Under the pieces are notes generated by a model. That model had not been told where the DNA came from and ran no database searches. It saw only the letters and a program-made list of their open reading frames with translations. Shown here piece by piece: positions 20,432 through 34,312 of a stretch of 64,000 nucleotides of DNA (the stretch's first letter is position 1; each line of letters opens with the position of its first letter). The position numbers and the translations under genes were made by a program. The stretch comes from Kaustia mangrovi (GTDB lineage: Bacteria > Pseudomonadota > Alphaproteobacteria > Rhizobiales > Im1): the NCBI RefSeq assembly GCF_015482775.1, contig NZ_CP058214.1, positions 248,001 through 312,000 of the forward strand. Reading direction: 5' to 3'.

Positions 20432-21952
20432 CTACTGGCCGCGGCTGCTTTCGCCGGCGAAGCGAACCGCTTCCTCCGCCGCGCGGAACAGCGCCTTGGC
20501 CTTGTTCACGCATTCTGCCTGCTCGGCGTCCGGATCGGAATCGGCGACGACGCCGGCCCCGGCCTGCACATACATGCGCCCGTCCTTGACGACGGCGGTG
20601 CGCAGCACGATGCAGGTATCCATGTCGCCATTGGCGGAGAAATAGCCGACGCAGCCCGCATAGGGCCCGCGCTTCTCCTTCTCCAGCTCGTCGATGATCT
20701 CCATCGCGCGGACCTTGGGCGCGCCCGACACCGTGCCCGCCGGAAAGCCCGCGACCAGCGCGGAGATGGCGTCGTGGGACGGGTCGAGATCGCCTTCCAC
20801 ATGGGAGGAGATGTGCATGACCTGGCTGTAGAACTCCAGCGCGAACTGTTCCACCACATGGACGGAGCCGATGCGCGACACGCGCCCGACATCGTTGCGC
20901 CCGAGATCGAGCAGCATGAGGTGCTCCGCCCGTTCCTTCGGATCGGCGAGCAGCTCGTCGGCCAGCGCCTTGTCCTCGCTGGGCGTGGCACCGCGCCGTC
21001 TGGTCCCCGCAAGCGGGCGGATGGTCACCTTGCCCTCGCGTACCCGGACCAGGATCTCCGGGCTCGAGCCGATGACGGAGAAGCCGCCGAGATTGAGATA
21101 GTAGAGGAACGGGGAGGGGTTCACGCGCCTGAGCGCCCTGTAGAGGGTGAAGGGCGCGAGCGTGAAGGGCGTCTCGAAGCGCTGGCTCAGCACCACCTGG
21201 AACGTGTCGCCGGCGAGGATGTACTCCTTCGCGCGGCGAACCATCTCCGCATATTCCTGCGGGCTCGTATTGGAGACCGGCGGCGCGATGGGCGGGGCGT
21301 CGGGCTCTGCATGGAGCTCGCGGTCGAGCGTCTTGTCGAAGGCGGCGAGAATGTCGTTCAGCCGGTCGCTCGCCCGGGCGTGCGCCGTTGCGGCGGGCAA
21401 GCCGTCGGTCGGGTAGACCGGGGCGACGAGCGTCACCTCGTCCTTCACCGAGTCGAAGATCGCCATCACCGTCGGGCGCATCATGATGCCGTCCGGCAGA
21501 TCGACCGGATCGGGATTGGGTTCGCCAAGCCGCTCCATCAGCCGCACCATGTCGTAGCCCATATAGCCGAACACGCCGGCCGCCATTGGCGGCAGTTCCT
21601 CCGGCAGGTCGATATGGGAGGAGGCGATGAGCTCGCGCAGCGCGTCCAGTGGCGTCCCGTCGAGCGGCTCGAAGGGGCCTTCGGGATCGATGGCGGCCTT
21701 CCGGTTGATCTCCGCGCGGCTGCCCTGGACGCGCCAGATGATGTCCGGTTTCAGCCCGATGATCGAATAGCGTCCGCGAACGGCGCCGCCCTCGACCGAT
21801 TCCAGAAGCAGGCTGTAGGGCTCTTCGTGAGCGAGTTTGAGGAACGCCGATACGGGCGTTTCGAGATCGGCGACGAGGCGCGTCCAAACGACCTGGGCCA
21901 CGCCCTCATCGTAGAGACGGCCGAAGGTCTCAGCATCTGGTGCAATAATCAT
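20432..21952 (-). CDS. trpE: Anthranilate synthase component I
   Basis: Makes anthranilate from chorismate. The 506-residue protein has the feedback-site-like LLLESVEGG, and FLYYLNLGGFSVIGSSPEILVRV, IRPLAGTRRRG and AGFPAGTVSGAPKVRAMEIIDELE of the chorismate-binding domain. The 69-base gap to ppiD holds no visible leader peptide or attenuator, so regulation by attenuation is not evident. Confidence 0.95.
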   Translation of the reverse strand: MIIAPDAETFGRLYDEGVAQVVWTRLVADLETPVSAFLKLAHEEPYSLLLESVEGGAVRGRYSIIGLKPDIIWRVQGSRAEINRKAAIDPEGPFEPLDGTPLDALRELIASSHIDLPEELPPMAAGVFGYMGYDMVRLMERLGEPNPDPVDLPDGIMMRPTVMAIFDSVKDEVTLVAPVYPTDGLPAATAHARASDRLNDILAAFDKTLDRELHAEPDAPPIAPPVSNTSPQEYAEMVRRAKEYILAGDTFQVVLSQRFETPFTLAPFTLYRALRRVNPSPFLYYLNLGGFSVIGSSPEILVRVREGKVTIRPLAGTRRRGATPSEDKALADELLADPKERAEHLMLLDLGRNDVGRVSRIGSVHVVEQFALEFYSQVMHISSHVEGDLDPSHDAISALVAGFPAGTVSGAPKVRAMEIIDELEKEKRGPYAGCVGYFSANGDMDTCIVLRTAVVKDGRMYVQAGAGVVADSDPDAEQAECVNKAKALFRAAEEAVRFAGESSRGQ

Positions 21953-22021
21953 GGGACCCTGCGCGTTGTAACAGGCGTCGGAAAGCGACGGACTTGAACG
22001 ATGGCGATGTGGGGACGGAAA

Positions 22022-23914
22022 TCAGGATTGCTGGCCGCTGAGCCGCGGCCAGAGCTCGTTGTTGATTTCCACGCCAAGCGTGTCCTCGAGGTCGAGCATG
22101 TACTGCCCGAACAGGTCGTCGCCGATATTGGTGCGCAGGACGCGCGCGAGCGCCCGGGCCTGCTCGCTGCCGGGGGAATAGGCAGGATCGGCCTCGCGTG
22201 TCGGCTCGATCACGAGGAAGGAGCCGGTCGTCTCGTCATAGGTGGAGGTGGCGCTGTCGATGGCCCCGCGGAAGAGGGCGGCGACTGCCGCGCTGCCGAA
22301 GCCCGGAGCCGTCTCCGTCCGGTTCAGCGGGCCGATATCGCCGACGGTGGCACCGATCTCGGCGGCCAGCTCGTCGAGGCTCGCCCCCTCGTTCGCCCTC
22401 TTGGCGAGCGCCTGCGCCCGGTCGCGAAGCTGTTCGCGGCGGCGCTCGGCCGTCAGCTTCTCCACGGCCTCGTCATGCACCTGATCGAGGGGCTTGACCG
22501 TCTCCGGCACGACGTCGATCACGTCGACCCAGACGAAGCCCTCTTCCGGCGTCGGCACGGGGTCGTTCTCCACGCCCACATCGCTTTCGAAGGCGAGCGA
22601 GACGACTTCCTCCTTGGCGGGAATGTTCCGTATGGGCTGGCCGTCCGGGCCGTTTCCGGCACGGTCGATGGCATCGACCTGGATCAGGGGCAGGTCGACG
22701 CTCTGGGCAATCTCGTGCAGCGTGGCACCGCTGGCGCGCTCGTCTTCGATCCGGTCGTGCACGTCGAGGATCTCGTCCTTGGCGCGCTCGAGCTTGAGGG
22801 CCTTTTCCAGATCGTCGCGGACCGCGTCGAACGGCTCGACCGAGCCGGGCTGGATCTCCGTCACCGTCAGGAGAACGGTCGAGAGCCGGCCCTTGACGGG
22901 CTGGCTGACCTCGTCCTTGCCGAGCGCGAAGGCGGCCTCGGCAAGCGTCGCGTCGGGAATGCCGTCGCGCGTTACCAGTCCGAGGCCGTAGTCGGTCTCC
23001 GTCAGGCCGCGTTCCTCGGCCACCGCCGTGAAAGCCTCGCCATTGGCAATGCGCTCGCGCGCCGCGGCGGCCTCCTCCTCGCTGGGGAAGGGGATCTGCA
23101 GCACACGGCGCTTCTCGGGTACCGTGAACTGCTCCTTGCGCGCCTCATAGGCCGATTTCAGCGCCTCGTCGGAAACCGATACCGTGTCGACGAGATCGGA
23201 GGGCTGCAGCTTGAGCAGGGCGAGCGTGCGGAACTCCGGCGCGGTGAAGTCGCGCTTGTGGGAGTCGTAATAGGCCTTCACATCCTCCTCGCTCGGTGCG
23301 GCGACCTCGCCGGCGGCGTCCTGGGGAAGAGTGAAATAGCGGCCCGACCGCGTGGCGTTGCGGTGGGTGAAGACAGCCTTTGCGAGAACCTCCGGGACCG
23401 TGAGCTCGCGGTCGACGGCGCTGGCGACGCTCGCGCGCAGGAGCCGCGCGCGTTCCAGCTCGACATAGCCGGCTTCCGAAAGGCCATTGGCCTGGAGCAG
23501 GCGGATGAAGCCCTGCCGGTCGAACTGGCCCTGCGCGTTCTGGAAGGAGGGATTGGAGACGATACGCTCGGCGACCGCGTCGTCGGGAACGGCAAGGCCG
23601 AGCCTGCGGCCCTGTTCCTCCAGTGCGGCCTGCTGCACGAGCTGGCCCAGCACCTGCCGGTCGAGCCCCATCTGGCGGGCCTCGTCGGGCGTGATCAGCT
23701 TGCCGGTCTGCTGGGAGGCCGCGCGGATGCGCTGGTTGAAGGTGGTCGTGAAGGTCTCCGCCGGAATCTCGTGATCGCCGACGGTCGCGATCACGTCCGA
23801 CCGGTATCCGGTGAAGACGTCGGACACGCCCCATACCGCGAAGCTCGCCGCGAGGATTGCGACGAAGAACTTCGCAACCCATCCGGCTGTCTTGCTTCTG
23901 AGCGCTGTAAGCAT
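22022..23914 (-). CDS. ppiD: Periplasmic peptidyl-prolyl isomerase/chaperone, PpiD/SurA type
   Basis: Membrane-anchored folding factor for exported proteins. The 630-residue product starts MLTALRSKTAGWVAKFFVAI, a single N-terminal membrane anchor. A SurA-type chaperone region follows (about residues 35-190), then a parvulin-like domain (about 230-380, with KEQFTVPEKRRVLQI and GLGLVTRDGIPDATLAEAAFALGKDEVSQPV), and a long C-terminal region. An earlier in-frame ATG at 24016 would put 34 charged residues before the anchor. It is divergent from tpiA and precedes trpE, as in many Hyphomicrobiales. Confidence 0.9.
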   Translation of the reverse strand: MLTALRSKTAGWVAKFFVAILAASFAVWGVSDVFTGYRSDVIATVGDHEIPAETFTTTFNQRIRAASQQTGKLITPDEARQMGLDRQVLGQLVQQAALEEQGRRLGLAVPDDAVAERIVSNPSFQNAQGQFDRQGFIRLLQANGLSEAGYVELERARLLRASVASAVDRELTVPEVLAKAVFTHRNATRSGRYFTLPQDAAGEVAAPSEEDVKAYYDSHKRDFTAPEFRTLALLKLQPSDLVDTVSVSDEALKSAYEARKEQFTVPEKRRVLQIPFPSEEEAAAARERIANGEAFTAVAEERGLTETDYGLGLVTRDGIPDATLAEAAFALGKDEVSQPVKGRLSTVLLTVTEIQPGSVEPFDAVRDDLEKALKLERAKDEILDVHDRIEDERASGATLHEIAQSVDLPLIQVDAIDRAGNGPDGQPIRNIPAKEEVVSLAFESDVGVENDPVPTPEEGFVWVDVIDVVPETVKPLDQVHDEAVEKLTAERRREQLRDRAQALAKRANEGASLDELAAEIGATVGDIGPLNRTETAPGFGSAAVAALFRGAIDSATSTYDETTGSFLVIEPTREADPAYSPGSEQARALARVLRTNIGDDLFGQYMLDLEDTLGVEINNELWPRLSGQQS

Positions 23915-24143
23915 GCCCTGGACCGTATTCCCTGTCGTTCCCGATGGCTGCCGCCCCCTGGCGGCAGACCGCAAATTCGCGGGGCGCATCATAGAAACGC
24001 CGCATCGCCCCGGCAAGCACTGTTCGCGAAACTTTGCGGAACTCGCCGCGGTGATAGAACCCTTTTTGCGAGTCTGCTAATCACACTGCACTTATAAGGG
24101 CCCGCCCGAGGGTGCAAGGGGCTCGTTCTAAAGAGGGGAGCAG

Positions 24144-24907
24144 ATGGCTCACAGGACACGCAGACCCCTGGTGGCGGGGAACTGGAAGATGCACGGCTCG
24201 GCAGCCTCGATTGCGGAGGTGCGCCTGCTGGTCGCCATGCTGGACGGTGTCGGGCTCGCCTGCGACGTCATGATCTGCCCGCCCGCCACGCTGATCGGGC
24301 GGCTTTGCGAACTGGTCGGCGACGCGCCGATTGCCGTCGGCGCGCAGGATTGCCATGCCGAACCGTCGGGGCGCATACCGGCGACATCGCCGCGGAGATG
24401 TTGCGGGATGCCGGCGCGAGCGCGGTGATCGTCGGCCATTCGGAGCGCCGCAGCGACCACGGCGAGGACGATGCGGCGGTGCGCGCCAAGGCCGCCGCCG
24501 CCCACCGGGCCGGGCTGACAGCCATCGTGTGTATCGGGGAAACGCTCGACGAGCACGATGCGGGCCGCACCCTCGATGTGGTGGCGAAACAGCTCGACGC
24601 CTCTGTGCCGGACGGAGCCACCCCGTCGAATACCGTGATCGCCTACGAGCCCGTCTGGGCCATCGGCACGGGCCGCACGCCGACCGTGGACGATATCGGC
24701 TCCGTGCACGGGTGCCTGCGCGAGGTCCTGTCGCGAAGGCTCGGGGCGGACAATGCGCGAGGGATGCGCATTCTCTATGGCGGCTCGGTCAATGCCGGAA
24801 ACGCGAAGGCGCTGCTCGCAGCCCCCGATGTGGACGGCGCGCTGGTCGGCAGCGCCAGCCTCCAGGCGAAGGACTTCCTGGGGATCGTCGCCGTCTACGG
24901 CACGTGA
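24144..24907 (+). CDS. tpiA: Triosephosphate isomerase, frame broken in the first third
   Basis: Interconverts dihydroxyacetone phosphate and glyceraldehyde 3-phosphate. The N-terminal part (VAGNWKMHG, with the catalytic Lys, to [11 protein letters not shown]) is in one frame; the rest ([22 protein letters not shown] with the catalytic His, [14 protein letters not shown] with the catalytic Glu, GGSVNAGN) is in another. The switch lies at the GGGG run 24368-24371, where one added G gives SGAHTGD and a 254-residue protein. Every catalytic residue is intact, so an assembly error is likely. It faces away from ppiD across a 229-base gap. Confidence 0.9.
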
Positions 24908-25067
24908 GCGCGGCCCCGGCGCCGGCAAATTCGGCGCGCCGGCTTGAGACGAGCCGGGGCCTCGGCCAAATGGTGGTTTGCAACAGGGCGCAATTCGCGC
25001 TAAACGCTGGCCCGCGCGGTGCCCGACGGGTCGCGGCGCATGCTCTGATCCCTATGGCGACAGGATT

Positions 25068-25439
25068 ATGGAAGCGGTACTTCTGGTCATTCATCTCCTG
25101 GTGGCGATCGCCCTGATCGCGGTCGTCCTTCTGCAACGCTCGGAAGGTGGCGCGCTCGGCATTGGCGGCGGAGGCGGCGGCGGGATGTTCTCGCCGCGCG
25201 GCGCCGGCAATATCCTCACCAAGGCCACGGTCGCGCTCGCGGCGGTCTTCTTCCTGACATCCATCACGCTGACGATCATTCACCGCGAATCGGGCGGGCC
25301 GTCCTCGATTCTCGACGACATCCAGTCGGATGCGCAGCAGGAGGAGAGCGGGGGACAGTCCGGCGGCGATGGGTCCGTACTGCCGAACCTGCCGCAGTCG
25401 AGCCCGTCCCAGGAGCCTCAGGTTCCGGTTTCGGAGTGA
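25068..25439 (+). CDS. secG: Preprotein translocase subunit SecG
   Basis: Small accessory subunit of the SecYEG channel. The 123-residue product has two membrane helices (about residues 2-23 and 50-72) separated by a glycine-rich loop, and a hydrophilic acidic tail. The ATG at 25068 starts MEAVLLVIHLLVAIALI, typical for SecG; the upstream in-frame extension has no support. It sits between tpiA and pyrG, the usual order. Confidence 0.92.
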   Translation: MEAVLLVIHLLVAIALIAVVLLQRSEGGALGIGGGGGGGMFSPRGAGNILTKATVALAAVFFLTSITLTIIHRESGGPSSILDDIQSDAQQEESGGQSGGDGSVLPNLPQSSPSQEPQVPVSE

Positions 25440-27203
<1,764 letters not shown>

Positions 27204-27263
27204 CATTTGCCGTCGCGGCCATCGCGTTTAAGCTTCACGGGCTTTGAACGGCGGAGGGCAGCC

Positions 27264-29755
27264 ATGACCCCGACGGGTCGAACCACAACGGCGGGAAGAT
27301 CGCCGGCATCGCGGATCGTTGCGGGCTGGCTCGTCGCGTTTGCCGTTCTGGCCATGCTCGCCACTGGCGCCCTGGCCCAGGGCGCCGGCCTCGACGCGCT
27401 CGATCGCGATATCCGCCAATGGAAGTCCGACGTCGCCGATATCCAGAAGCAGCTCCAGCGGCCGGGCCTGGAAAACGAGGAACTCAACAGCCTCCGCTCG
27501 CGCCTTGAAAGCCTGCGCACGCAGATCCTCAGGCGCAGCGACGACCTGAAGCCGCGGCTCGACGAGCTCAAGACGAGCCTCGAACAGCTCGGCCCCGCGC
27601 CCGATGGCGGCACCGAGACGCCCGACATCGCCAATCAGCGAAGGGCCCTGCAGGAGGAACGCGAGAGGGTTTCGGCGCTCCAGAAGCAACTCGACCTCCT
27701 GTCCGTACAGGCCGATCAGCTTTCCACGCGCGCAGCCGAGATTCAGCATGCGCGCTTCTTCCGCATGGTGTTCGAGACGAGCCGCTCAGCGCTCAATCCC
27801 CTTGTGTGGATCGAGGGGGCCTCGGGGCTCCAGACCCTCAACGAGCACCTCTCCTCCATCGTGCATAGCTGGTGGTCGAAGCAGCTTGGCGGGCTTGGCA
27901 CAGTCCAGCTCCTGCTGCTGGCGGTGAAGATCGCCGCGGCAGTCGCCGCGGGCATCGCCATGCGCATGATCCTGAACTGGCTGCTCGGGCCGAACACGGC
28001 GAATGTGCATCCCTCCACGCTGGAGCGCCTGTGGCGTGTGTTCCGCGCGGCCATCGTCGATACGGGCTGCACGCTCCTCGTCGCCATCCTGCTCTTCCTC
28101 GCGCTCGACGGCTCGGAGGCGTCCGACCAGGCACGCCGTGTCTATTGGGCGCTGGTGACCGGCATCGCGATCTTCGTGTCGTTCAGGGCCTTCAGCGGCC
28201 GGATCTTCGCCCCCGGCGAACCGAACTGGCGGATTACCCCCACGAGGATGCGCTCGCGCGGCGGATGAAGCGCCTCCTCGACCTGATGGCGCTCGTCATC
28301 GCCGTCGACGCGGTGTTCCAGCGCGTCACCGAGACGCTGCTCCTGCCGGTCCAGCTCTCCATCGTGCAGAGCGCGGCGACGGCCATTGCGGTGGCCGTGC
28401 TGCTCGCGCTCGCGCTCCTGTCGCACCGCACGAGCGGCGATTCGGAGGAAGAGGGGCAGGGGACGGGCGATCTGGCCTGGGTCGACAGGGCCATGCCGGT
28501 CTACTGGGTGGTCCTGGCGGCCATCGTGCTGTCGCTCGTTCTGGGCTTCGTCGCGCTGGCCCATTTCCTGGCCGCACAGGTCTTCGTGATCTCCACGCTC
28601 GTCGTTGTGCTCTTCCTCCTGCACCGGTTGAGCGACGAACTGGTCAATGACGGGCTGAAGCCCCACCGCCCCGTCGGCCGGTTCCTGCGCCAGGTGATCA
28701 CGCTGCGCGAGAATACCGTCGACCGGTTCGCGGTCGTGCTGACGACATTCGTCGATTTCGCGCTGGTCTTCGTCGGGCTGCCCGTGGTCTTCGCGCAGAC
28801 GGCGGTCACCTGGATCGATATCCAGAGCTGGATCAACAGCATCTTCTTCGGTTTCCAGATCGGCGGCGTGACCATCTCGATCTCCACCGTGGTCACGGCC
28901 GTCCTGGCGTTCTTCATCGCGCTCGGCCTCACCAAGCTGTTCACCCGCTGGCTCGACGCGCGCGTCCTCTCGCGGACCCAGGTCAACAAGGGCATCCGGG
29001 ATTCGATCCGGACCGGCGTCGGCTATATGGGGTTCCTCGTCGCGGCCATCCTCGCGCTCTCCTATACCGGGGTGAATTTCGACAATATCGCGCTGGTCGC
29101 CGGCGCCCTCGGTGTCGGTATCGGTTTCGGCCTGCAGAGTATCGTGAACAACTTCGTTTCCGGCCTCATCCTGCTCGCCGAGCGGCCCATCAAGGTCGGC
29201 GACTGGATCAAGGTGTCGGGCGGCGAGGGCTATGTGAAGCGCATCAATGTGCGCTCCACCGAGATCGAGACCTTCGAGAAGTGCTCGATCATCGTGCCCA
29301 ACTCGAACCTGATCTCCGAGCCCGTTCAGAACTGGACCCATAGCGATACGATGGGCCGGGTGACGATCCGCGTCGGCGTCTCTTACGGCTCCGATCCGGA
29401 GGAGGCGCGCGCCATTCTTCTCGATTGCGCGCGTGCGCACGACAAGGTACTGGCCTTTCCGGCGCCGGCCGCCTATTTCGTGGATTTCGGCGCGAGCTCG
29501 CTCGATTTCCTGCTATTCGCCTATATTGGCGACGTCAATTCGGTCTTCACAGTGGGCAGCGATCTCAGATTTGCGATCTTCAACGCCTTCCGCGAGAAGG
29601 GCATTGAGATTCCGTTCCCGCAGCACGACATTCACCTGCGCAGCTCCGCCCCGGCCATGAGCCCGATCGAGCCGGGCTCGGGCTCGGGCACGGCGATCCG
29701 CCATGGCGGCGAGGGGCCGGAGCCGTTGACGGGCGACCCGGATGGAGGCGAGTGA
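27264..29755 (+). CDS. Large MscS-family mechanosensitive channel with DUF3772-like N-terminus, frame broken mid-gene
   Basis: An inner-membrane tension-gated channel that releases solutes on osmotic downshift. It has a signal peptide (cleavage near ALAQG, about residue 38), a periplasmic coiled-coil region (about 40-190) of DUF3772 type, many membrane helices, and a C-terminal MscS domain (VAGALGVGIGFGLQSIVNNFVSG; RPIKVGDWIKV). The frame changes near the CCCCC run 28237-28241; one added base gives NWRITPHEDALARRM and 830 residues. ATG 27264 follows CGGAGGG. It lies between pyrG and kdsA, which are neighbours in many relatives. Confidence 0.85.
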
Positions 29756-30624
29756 TGAAGGGGCTGGACCATCTGGTTCTGTGCGTGAACGATCTGGAGG
29801 CGGCGCGCGCCGTCTATGGCGCCATGGGCTTCACGCTGACGCCGCTGGCCCGCCATCCCTTCGGTACCGAGAACAGCCTCGTCCAGCTCGATGGCAGCTT
29901 CCTGGAGCTTCTCGCGGTCGGCGATCCGGGCGCAATCCCCGAACACGGGCCTGGCCGGTTCAGCTTCGCCGCCTTCAACCGCGACTATCTGGAGGAGGGC
30001 GAGGGGCTGTCCATGCTGGTGCTCGACAGCGAGGATGCTCGCGCCGACTGCCGCGACTATGCGCGCCGCGGGCTTGAGACCTACGAGCCGTTCGATTTCT
30101 CGCGCATGGCGCGCCAGCCCGACGGCCGCGAGGTGACGGTCGGGTTCTCTCTTGCCTTCGTCAGTCATGCGGATATGCCGCGCGCAGGCTTTTTCGCCTG
30201 CCAGCAGCATGCGCCGGACTATTTCTGGAAGCCGGACTTCCAGCGCCATGAGAACGGCGCGCGGCGGCTCGGCGATGTCATCCTTCTGGCGGGCGACCCC
30301 GCCCGCTACGAGAGCTTCATGACGGGGTTCACAGGCGTGGACGAGGTGTCGCGCGACGATGGCGAGCTGCGCATTCAGACCGGCCGCGGCACGGTCACCA
30401 TGCTGTCGCCGGAGGCCTGGCAGCGGCATTTCCCGGCCGCCTACGCGCCCGATCTCGGCAACGGGCCCCGGCTCGCCGGCTACAGGGTGATCGTCGACGA
30501 GCTCGGCAAGGCGCGCGACTGCCTGGAGGCCGGCGGGATCGGCTTCGTGCAGGATGGCGGGCGGCTCGAGATCGGGCCGGCCGACGCCTTCGGCACCATG
30601 ATTATCCTGTCGGAGCATCTCTAG
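29755..30624 (+). CDS. VOC-family (glyoxalase-like) protein
   Basis: A 289-residue protein of the vicinal-oxygen-chelate superfamily, resembling the Glyoxalase_3 group. The N-terminal module (LDHLVLCVNDLEAARAVYGAMGFTLTP) and a second module (about residues 120-289, with SHADMPRAGFFACQQHAPDYFW and GDVILLAGDPA) each suggest a beta-alpha-beta metal-binding fold. The substrate is unknown. Its ATG overlaps the TGA of the channel gene (TGATG), so the two are probably translationally coupled; GTG 29752 is an alternative start. Confidence 0.8.
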   Translation: MKGLDHLVLCVNDLEAARAVYGAMGFTLTPLARHPFGTENSLVQLDGSFLELLAVGDPGAIPEHGPGRFSFAAFNRDYLEEGEGLSMLVLDSEDARADCRDYARRGLETYEPFDFSRMARQPDGREVTVGFSLAFVSHADMPRAGFFACQQHAPDYFWKPDFQRHENGARRLGDVILLAGDPARYESFMTGFTGVDEVSRDDGELRIQTGRGTVTMLSPEAWQRHFPAAYAPDLGNGPRLAGYRVIVDELGKARDCLEAGGIGFVQDGGRLEIGPADAFGTMIILSEHL

Positions 30625-30699
30625 GCGGCGCGGCGACCCCCGCGACCTGTCCCGTCGTCGCACACGCGTCGTCTCTCAAAGGAACGAGGAACTGCCCAG

Positions 30700-31527
30700 A
30701 TGGATCTCAACTCGACCGTGCGCCTCGGCGCCCTGGAGGTCGCCAACGACCGGCCGCTGACCCTGATCGCCGGGCCGTGCCAGCTCGAATCGCGCGACCA
30801 TGCCTTCGACATGGCGGGCGCCCTGAAGGAGCTGTCGGAACGGCTGGGGATCGGTCTCGTCTACAAGACCTCCTTCGACAAGGCGAACCGGACGAGCATC
30901 GGCGGCAAACGCGGGCTCGGGCTGGAGGCCTCGCTCGCGGTCTTTGCGGACCTGCGCAAGGCGTTCGGTCTGCCCGTGCTGACCGATGTTCACGAGCCCG
31001 GCCAGTGCGCGGAGATCGCGGACGCTGTCGACGTGCTCCAGATCCCGGCCTTCCTGTGCCGGCAGACGGACCTGCTCGTCGCCGCCGCGCGGACCGGGCG
31101 TGTCGTGAACGTCAAGAAGGGCCAGTTCCTCGCGCCGTGGGACATGCGTAACGTTGTCGCGAAGATTGCCGAGAGCGGCAATCCCAACGTGCTCGCCACC
31201 GAGCGCGGCGTCTCCTTCGGCTACAACACGCTCGTCTCCGATATGCGCGCCCTGCCGATCATGGCCGGCCTTGGCTGCCCGGTGGTCTTCGACGCGACCC
31301 ATTCCGTCCAGCAGCCAGGGGGACGCGGCGGATCGAGCGGCGGCGAGCGCGAATTCGTGCCCGTCCTGGCCCGTGCCGCCGTCGCGGTCGGCGTCGCCGC
31401 GGTCTTCGTCGAGACCCATCAGGACCCCGACAACGCGCCCTCCGACGGGCCGAACATGGTGCCCCTGGCGGAGATGGAGGGGCTCGTCCGCACCCTCATG
31501 GCCTTCGACGCCCTGGCCAAGGGCTGA
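30700..31527 (+). CDS. kdsA: 3-deoxy-8-phosphooctulonate synthase (Kdo-8-phosphate synthase)
   Basis: Condenses arabinose 5-phosphate with phosphoenolpyruvate, leading to the Kdo sugar of the LPS inner core. The 275-residue TIM barrel has [61 protein letters not shown] and FVETHQDP. It starts 75 bases after the VOC gene. Its presence argues that LPS is made even though lpx genes are missing from their usual place near fabZ. Confidence 0.95.
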   Translation: MDLNSTVRLGALEVANDRPLTLIAGPCQLESRDHAFDMAGALKELSERLGIGLVYKTSFDKANRTSIGGKRGLGLEASLAVFADLRKAFGLPVLTDVHEPGQCAEIADAVDVLQIPAFLCRQTDLLVAAARTGRVVNVKKGQFLAPWDMRNVVAKIAESGNPNVLATERGVSFGYNTLVSDMRALPIMAGLGCPVVFDATHSVQQPGGRGGSSGGEREFVPVLARAAVAVGVAAVFVETHQDPDNAPSDGPNMVPLAEMEGLVRTLMAFDALAKG

Positions 31528-31558
31528 CGGCGAAAGCACATTTGGTCGCATGCCGCAC

Positions 31559-31572
31559 TTGATCTCGATCAA
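31559..31572. promoter_or_regulatory. FNR/FixK-type box upstream of ompW
   Basis: TTGATCTCGATCAA is a perfect TTGAT-N4-ATCAA palindrome, the binding consensus of FNR, Anr and FixK regulators. It is centred about 81 bases before the ompW start. A transcription start near 31607 would place it at -41.5, the usual activating position, but no convincing -10 was identified. Confidence 0.65.
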
Positions 31573-31585
31573 TTGAACCGGGACG

Positions 31586-31603
31586 TGCATTCCCTCGAAT
31601 GCA
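31586..31603. repeat. Inverted repeat between the FNR box and ompW
   Basis: TGCATTC and GAATGCA form perfect 7-bp arms around CCTC. It lies where a -10 region or the early leader of ompW would be, so it may be a second operator or a leader hairpin. No function can be assigned from sequence alone. Confidence 0.45.
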
Positions 31604-31646
31604 TGACGTTCTGATTGCTTCCCGGATCGTTTGAGAGGAGATCCAC

Positions 31647-32327
31647 ATGTCATTGCGTGAGAGGGGTGCGCGGTCCTGCCGGGCCGCGCTGGTGTCGACT
31701 GTTGCCGCAATCGCGGTTCTTGCCCCCGTGATCGGCGCAAGCGCCGGCGACGGCGGCTTCCAGGGGAAATCGGCCGGCGATTTCATGGTCCGCCTGCGCG
31801 GCATCGGGGTTCTGCCGCGCGATTCGGCCGATATCAGCGGCATCGGCGGCAACACGTCGGTGTCCGACGATATCGTGCCGGAGCTCGATTTCACCTATTT
31901 CGTGACCGACAATATCGCGTTCGAGCTGATCGCGGCGACAACCCATCACGACGTCCATGCCACGGGCACCTCGCTCGGGCGCGTGGATCTGGGGTCGGTC
32001 CGGCTGCTGCCGCCGACGCTCACCGCCCAGTGGCATTTCCTGCCCAAGGAGCGCATCAGCCCCTATGTCGGCGCCGGCATCAACTACACGATCTTCTACG
32101 ATCAGGATGCGCCCGGCGGCACCGTGACCGATATCGACTACGACAACAGCTTTGGCGCGGCCCTGCAGGTCGGCGTCGACGTCGCGGTGACCGACAAGGT
32201 CTATCTCAATGTCGACGTGAAGCACCTGTGGCTGTCGACGGATGTGAAGGTGAACAAGGGGGCCATCAAGGCCGATGTGGACCTCGATCCCTGGATCGTG
32301 GGCTTCGGCGTCGGCTATCTGTTCTAG
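31647..32327 (+). CDS. ompW: OmpW-family outer membrane protein
   Basis: A small eight-stranded outer-membrane barrel of 226 residues, from a family linked to uptake of small hydrophobic molecules and stress survival. It has a signal peptide (about 30-35 residues; ...VIGASAGDGG), the typical KSAGDFMVRLRGIGVLP first strand, a LLPPTLTAQWHFLP segment, and the terminal VGFGVGYLF ending in an aromatic residue. A GAGAGGAGA ribosome-binding site precedes ATG 31647. The perfect FNR-type box upstream suggests oxygen control, as is known for ompW in enterobacteria. Confidence 0.9.
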   Translation: MSLRERGARSCRAALVSTVAAIAVLAPVIGASAGDGGFQGKSAGDFMVRLRGIGVLPRDSADISGIGGNTSVSDDIVPELDFTYFVTDNIAFELIAATTHHDVHATGTSLGRVDLGSVRLLPPTLTAQWHFLPKERISPYVGAGINYTIFYDQDAPGGTVTDIDYDNSFGAALQVGVDVAVTDKVYLNVDVKHLWLSTDVKVNKGAIKADVDLDPWIVGFGVGYLF

Positions 32328-32334
32328 ATGCGGA

Positions 32335-32414
32335 TGCGGTGAGGTTGAAACAGACCGCTCATCCCGGCTTTCGCCGGGATGAGCCGGAAGAATTGCCGAT
32401 TCAACCTCACCGCA
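32335..32414. repeat. Nested palindrome between ompW and queF
   Basis: Two stems, one inside the other. The outer is 15 bp (TGCGGTGAGGTTGAA with TTCAACCTCACCGCA). The inner is 12 bp (GCTCATCCCGGC with GCCGGGATGAGC) around TTTC. It fills most of the gap between the convergent ompW and queF genes. It could end transcription from both sides, though T-tracts are lacking; the inner part resembles dispersed genomic palindromes. Confidence 0.6.
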
Positions 32415-32436
32415 ATCCGCGCTTGATCGGATGCGG

Positions 32437-34286
<1,850 letters not shown>

Positions 34287-34312
34287 GGCCGGCGCCACGT
34301 CGGCGTCTCTTC

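Noticed and set aside
21953-22021. Tryptophan attenuator before trpE
   Set aside because: The gap is only 69 bases, with no Trp-rich leader peptide or alternative hairpins.
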